Source of the DNA: Mesodorylaimus sp. YZB2_4
Taxonomy: Eukaryota; Nematoda; Enoplea; Dorylaimida; Dorylaimidae
Reading direction: 5' to 3'
Assembly (NCBI GenBank): GCA_030248295.1
Contig: JASANH010000770.1
Coordinates: 310,001-374,000 of the forward strand
Length of the DNA: 64,000 bases
A model generated the notes under the pieces. It was not told the origin of the DNA, ran no database searches, and saw nothing but the letters and a program-made list of their open reading frames with translations. Of the stretch, positions 58,689 to 64,000 are shown in pieces. The translations under genes and the position numbers were made by a program. How positions within the stretch are numbered: the first letter of the stretch is position 1; each line of letters opens with the position of its first letter.

Positions 58689-61600
58689 ATGGCATCAATT
58701 TCTTCCGACCAAGCCAATCCGAACGACCCATCGTCTTCTCCTAATATGTCAGTGGAAGCTAATCAAGCCGAAGATATTCCACGAAATGAATCAAGATTTC
58801 TTGTGAACAAAGTGGAAGGCGATGAAGGCTCAGCGACACCCGACTCATCACCGTCGCCACCTGAATCGATTCCCCGACGAGGTGTCCATTTCGAATTGGG
58901 TGTGGCCAAAGATGGCGCAGCTCCTGGTGATCACCAACAAACATTGGGCAATGATGGAACAACGAACTTAAAAAGTATTCAAGCTATGCAAACGGTGGAG
59001 AAAATACCACATGAGGACCACTACAGGAATATTATGTCGGTACAAGGTGCCATAGCCGCAAGACCAACTTTGCAGGAATTGCACGAAGAGCCGGAACATG
59101 GGAAGCGTGAAGAGGAACATAAGATACATTTTGAACAACTCGACCAGATGGAGGTGAGTGGGAATAAAATGCTGAAAATTCATGACTCTAAACTAATGAC
59201 TGTCTGGTCCCTGCAAGGGGTTTCGTAGGAGTGCTAACGATTCCTTCCTCTGTCCATGTTTTACTAGTGCAATCCTTGGCTCGTATAAATCAGCCTGAGG
59301 GGTTACAGTAGGTTAGTCTATCACATGGCGCTCGGTATGGCTGATGTTGTGTAACAGTCTGTTTCATGAAGCTCAATGACACTGGGCCGCGGAAGAACGA
59401 GATGTTCCCCTCTTCAACATCTGCCATCAGCTTAGAATGTACAGTATCCCCGTGGACGGGAGCAGTCGAAATTATATCCCTCCTGGGAGTAGTCAAGAAT
59501 ACAATAGACCATAGTTAGGACGGGGCTGCAAGAACCGTCTTTTCTCCCCACACCAGATGGTGCAAATGCAAACCTTTCCGCGTGGATAGCCGAGATCTCT
59601 ACAGCATATGGCCTGGCATGTGCCCGCTGTGTTCGAGGTGCCTCTTATGGAACATCGAGCCAGCGAGCTTATTGAATTCAAGGGTAAAAATTATCTAAAG
59701 CTTCTTGAGTTATTAGGACTCGTTTGCTGACACGCTTACAGAACTGATCTCTGTCAAATAGGACCCCCAAAGATGTGAAAGAACCTTGACTTTTCAGGAA
59801 CTCGTGTTACGATCTTTTTTTTAAGAGCGGCAAGAAGCCAGATCCAGTCGATAAGCCACAAACCAAATCAGGAGAAAAGTTCGGATGGATTCAGGGCGTC
59901 TTGGTAAGGATCATGGTAGTTCTGCTTGGTCTGACAAGACCTGAGTCAATCCATTTTAGATGCGATGCGTGCTGAGCATTCTGGGCACAATGCTTTATTT
60001 ACGTATCAGTTGGGTGGCTGGCGTGGCAGGCATCGGCTTCGGGTTGTTGATCATCTTAGTCAGCACAGTGGTGATCAGCATCACTTGCATATCCATGTGC
60101 GCCATTTGCACCAATGGAGAAATTAAAGGTGGTGGGGCCTACTACATGATTTCCAGGTCACTTGGACCCGAATTTGGTGGATCGATAGGAATAATATTCA
60201 GCTTGGCAAACGCTGTGGCATCCGCCATGTACATCGTGGGCTTCTCAGAAGTGGTGCGGGATATGATGAAGGTGGGTGAGGATGCTGTATCCTGCTTGCT
60301 TACTTTATTGGGCCCGTAATTTTGATCTAAAGACATCTGCTATACTGCTTTACCTGAGTTCTGGAAATCACTATGGACTATTCATTTAAGCTTTCACATA
60401 CTGTAGTTACGTGTCCCCAGTTACACAAAATTTCAAATGTGGTCTTCCGAAATCGTATGCCATGGGGCTTATTACATACCCATAGGGGAATAGACAAGAC
60501 GTAAAGGGCCATAGGACCTTACATCGGGACGAAGATGTTGTGGGCAAGCTTTAGCTATGACACAATGAATCAAAAGGGCTTTGGTTTTTTCGCTCCTCCT
60601 AAAGGATGTTCGATCGAAAGTTAAAACACTCTCACTCAGCTACTGGCTCAGGCCTAGTTATCAACCGTCTGCAAGTCAAGAGGGCTTTGATTCTGTTTCA
60701 GAACGAATTCCAAACGACCATTGTTGACGGAGATGTCAATGACGTCCGCATTATATCCTATGCAGCGCTGATTCTTATTTTTTGTGTTGTTATTGTCGGC
60801 GTTTCGTTCGAGTCAAAATTGCAAATAGTCCTGATGGTCGTGCTGACCATATCATTGTTGGACTACATTATCGGAACATTCATACCCCCCAGCGATGAGA
60901 AACAGGCGAAGGGCATGACTGGTTATTCAATGTCAACTTTGACTACAAATTTTTTCCCAGATTGGCGAGATCAGACTTTCTTTACTGTCTTCGCCGTCTT
61001 TTTCCCAGCATGCACAGGTAAGTGCCACAATCACATTATTTTCTAGGCAGAGATGTCACCTGAATATGTATTGTAAACGAAGAAAACATCCAAACATGTT
61101 ACTGTTGATCTTCAGGAATCACTGCTGGAGCGAATATTTCGGGTGATCTAGCAGACCCACAATCGGCGATTCCAAAGGGGACTATACTGGCTATTATTAT
61201 TTGTATGTTTATCTATGTCGGAGCCACTCTGACGACTGGAGCTACCTTCGTAAGGTGAGTACACACTGGGAACAGAGTGTGCCACGACTCGATAGTTGGC
61301 TGGCACACGCAGTACGCATGCCTGGTGACTGTACAGCACTGTGCGCATCGCCATGTACAGTTTGCCTGCATGAAATATAACCCAATCGGCGGATGTCGTG
61401 GGTTTTCTAAGCCTCTACATGCTGTACTCATACTCATATTTTACTCATCGCCCAAGCAAATACATGCACTCAAGGAGCGAAAGACACGATGAAACATACA
61501 CAGATTACAAGGTGTGTTAAGTTGTTAGATTGTGTTAAATACCCAGATTAAAAGAAGGTTTTTGAAACCAGCTTACCTGCTGTAAGATTTCTGCAGTACA

Positions 61601-63639
61601 TCAGTGCCTGTGTACCAAGCACATTTCTCCAGTATCATTTGAAGTATGCGCTACTGTTAGATTGTACACTGGGCAAGGTGTCTGCACATTTACAAACTGA
61701 TTATTGCAGACAATTTGCCTAGCTTGGTTTACTGAACAAGTGTGTGCGAGTGTACAGGCTCTATTATTTCAGAGAAACAGTTGGAAATTTGACTTCATCG
61801 GCCTTCGCCGTGGAAAATATCACCAATAGCACCACTGGTGATACGACCGGCATGGATTACGGACTATTGCATAATTTTCAAATCATGGAAATATCTGGTG
61901 CTTGGCGTCCATTAGTGACTGCTGGAATATTCGCTGCTACATTGAGCTCAGCCCTGGCCTCTTTCGTCTCTGCGCCAAAGATCTTCCAGGTGCGTTTGTG
62001 CACGAATCACGACCTGCACTTTCCACAGCTACTAATCAATGAGTTTTAATGTCAGGCAGTATGCAAAGATCGCTTGTTCCCCTATATTCATGTGTTTGCC
62101 AAGGGGTACGGTGCAAGTGAGGAACCAAGACGAGGCTACGTCCTTGCTTTATTCATTGCTATTGCTGTAATTGCCATCGGTACGTCCTTGGAAAGGCCTA
62201 ATTTTTGTTCCAGGATATATACTGCCAGCTTTTCAGGCTCCCTCAATGCCATCGCACCGATTATTTCCAACTTCTTCCTCGTATCCTATGCCTTGATCAA
62301 TTATGCATGTTTCGATGCCTCATTTGCTGGGTCGCCAGGTTTCCGACCAGGATTCGGCTACTACAACATGTGGGTGTCCCTGTTCGGAGCAGTGCTCTGC
62401 TTGGGCGTTATGTTCGTCATTAGCTGGTGGACCGCATTGATCACGTTCGTATTCATGGCTGTCTTGTATATCTATGTGTACCGGAGGAAGCCAGGTAATA
62501 CATGGGCACTTCTCGTTAGAGCGTAAAAGCTACAAAAAAATAGGGGCCCGTTTATAAAATTGGGAAAAACCATTTTGTTTAGGGCAGCTCAGCTTTGAAT
62601 TGACGCCTCATCCCTGTCATCTAAGCATGGGACAAGTTTCTGGCTCTGCAGTAGAGCTTATCATTAGTCTGTAACCCATTGCAGCGTGTGGTCATGTGGT
62701 CAGGAGTAGACTATACTGGCCATTCAGAAAAATGATCCCTGGCTTTTGACACTGTGTCAGATGTCCTCTTTGGACTTTTGGACCTACTCCTGGTCCTTTG
62801 TTCATTGCCACCTCCGATCAAAGAGCCAAGAGCAACTTTGAAATTTCCAAAGTGTAGTCCCCACTTCGTTTTGTTGTGGGCCAAATTGGCCTTAGCGCCA
62901 AATTTTAATGGATAATTTATGTATGCTCTGCACTACGATTACCTGCTACAGTAGATGATGATGTCTTTGCTAGAGAGAACTAGAGCTAGAGAGCATCCTT
63001 TGTGTGTGCCGCTCTTAGGTACTCGCTGAATCGAATCCCATACCAGTCAGTAACCACACATTGTTAAAAGCATTATGGACTTCGTGAAATAATCGCGAGT
63101 CTTGTTTTTCCAGATGTGAACTGGGGCTCGTCGACAGAAGCTCACGCATACAAGGCCGCACTGCAATCAGTCTTGAAACTAGGCTCCAAGGAGGAGCATG
63201 TGAAGAACTATCGTCCTCAAATATTGTTGTTGACTGGAAACCCAGTGGCCCGACCTGCCCTGGTCGATTTCGCATCTAATATTACGAAGGACAACAGCTT
63301 ACTGATTTGTGGACATGTTGTTAACGTAAGTCACGTCTCATAAGTGCATCAGACCACGGGCTTTATTATATCGATGTATTAGATGGAACCAACTGCCAGA
63401 CTCCTGGCTTCCATCGAGGGATGGTCCCGGCAATTGGACGAATGGTTCGAGAAGCGAGAAGTGAAGGCCTTCTACGTCGGTGTGGCGAGACCGAATCTGA
63501 GAGAAGGAGTGCAATGCATTATGCAAGTGGCTGGATTGGGAAAGCTCAGGCCGAATGTGGTCATGCTAGGATTCAAAAATAATTGGAGAGAGACCGCGCT
63601 GCATGATCAGAGCAATGTGGATTATTTCAACATTATTCA
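58689..63639 (+). CDS. SLC12A-type Na-K-Cl cotransporter, copy 3 (3' part beyond the window)
   Basis: Ten of the expected 14 exons are present: 58689-59153, 59826-59903, 59960-60271, 60702-61017, 61116-61254, 61773-61989, 62056-62179, 62237-62494, 63114-63325, 63383-63639. Lengths of exons 3-5 and 7-10 equal those of copies 1 and 2. It reads to ...NVDYFNII with donor CA|GTAAGT; the C-terminal exons 11-14 lie to the right. An in-frame TAG 15-18 bases upstream supports the ATG at 58689. RFLV docking is at 36-39; PHEDHYRN is present. The TM3 K+-site residue is Tyr272 (60230-60232), the NKCC state; the TM1 Asn is Ser187. Most divergent of the three, with an N-terminal tail of 155 codons in exon 1. 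Confidence 0.93.
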
Positions 63640-64000
63640 GTAAGTCTTATGCTATGTGTCCTTTAAAGCTACCTAAGACTCCGTCATTTCCAATAGCTGG
63701 TTTTGCGGAGGTAAATTGTGGGTGCGGGTGTAAAGTAAGTATAGGGCGGCCGCTAGGGGGGGGGGGGGGGGGGGGCTACAGTAAAACAGTGCCAAGTATA
63801 TATGGAGCGCAGTACACAGTGCATCACAAGGCTATTAAACGCGTAATATGGAGACCCTCCCTAACAGACAGATGTCATGTGATCGCTGGGACTGGTACCA
63901 AATGTGTGTGCTGTGCTGCAGCATAATAATAAAGAGTTCAGGTGGAAATAAAGCTATCTATCTATAGGTCAAACTTGAAATGGCCACATATCCACATAAA
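63640..64000 (+). other. start of copy 3 intron 10
   Basis: Follows the exon 10 donor. It holds a 20-base G-run (63756-63775) and no recognisable exon. The equivalent introns of copies 1 and 2 are 438 and 593 bases, so exon 11 is expected just past the window. Confidence 0.7.

Noticed and set aside
1-64000. CRISPR array, bacterial operons or prophage
   Set aside because: All coding sequence is intron-split and animal-like. The only regular short tandem array is the 17-bp minisatellite, which has no spacers.

Overview
This window is nuclear DNA from an animal. Its genes are split by many GT-AG introns with pyrimidine-rich TTTTCAG/TTTTAG acceptors. Every protein I can identify is metazoan: a class V myosin, a glycoprotein hormone alpha-2 (thyrostimulin alpha), a Shisa-like membrane adaptor and Na-K-Cl cotransporters. 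The hormone is closer to the protostome type (GCHKVGH...IPGC...CRGQC.SWAVPS) than to the vertebrate one, so I infer an invertebrate, probably a protostome. I cannot name the species.

Layout. (1) 1-16462 (+): a complete class V myosin gene with 30 coding exons that join in phase into 1452 residues, plus a possible noncoding 5' exon. (2) 16463-19674: no gene seen. (3) 19675-21963 (+): a glycoprotein hormone alpha-2 gene with an unusual open frame upstream of its signal peptide. (4) 23193-24599 (-): a small three-exon Shisa-like (six-cysteine, single-TM) adaptor gene, convergent with the hormone gene. (5) 24600-31827: repeat-rich spacer. (6) 31828-63639 and beyond (+): three tandem SLC12A (NKCC/NCC class) genes in the same orientation. 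Copy 1 (1194 aa) and copy 2 (1193 aa) are complete. Copy 3 runs off the right edge after exon 10. Exon boundaries and phases are the same in all three.

The three cotransporters share an N-terminal RFxV docking motif for SPAK/OSR1-type kinases and the phospho-regulatory DHYR segment, so they are probably controlled by the WNK-SPAK route. They differ at the TM3 tyrosine that coordinates K+ in NKCC structures: it is kept in copy 3 and is cysteine in copies 1 and 2. This suggests that the younger pair has changed ion coupling, and I regard it as the most interesting biology here. Copies 1 and 2 also share about 1.7-1.9 kb of 5' flank, their 3'UTR, and nearly identical 3' exons and introns, which points to recent duplication or gene conversion.

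Introns and spacers are full of short mobile elements: two tRNA-headed SINE families (one body carries two different tRNA-like heads), at least eight inverted-repeat (MITE/fold-back) elements, nested insertions, a 17-bp minisatellite and many long G-runs.
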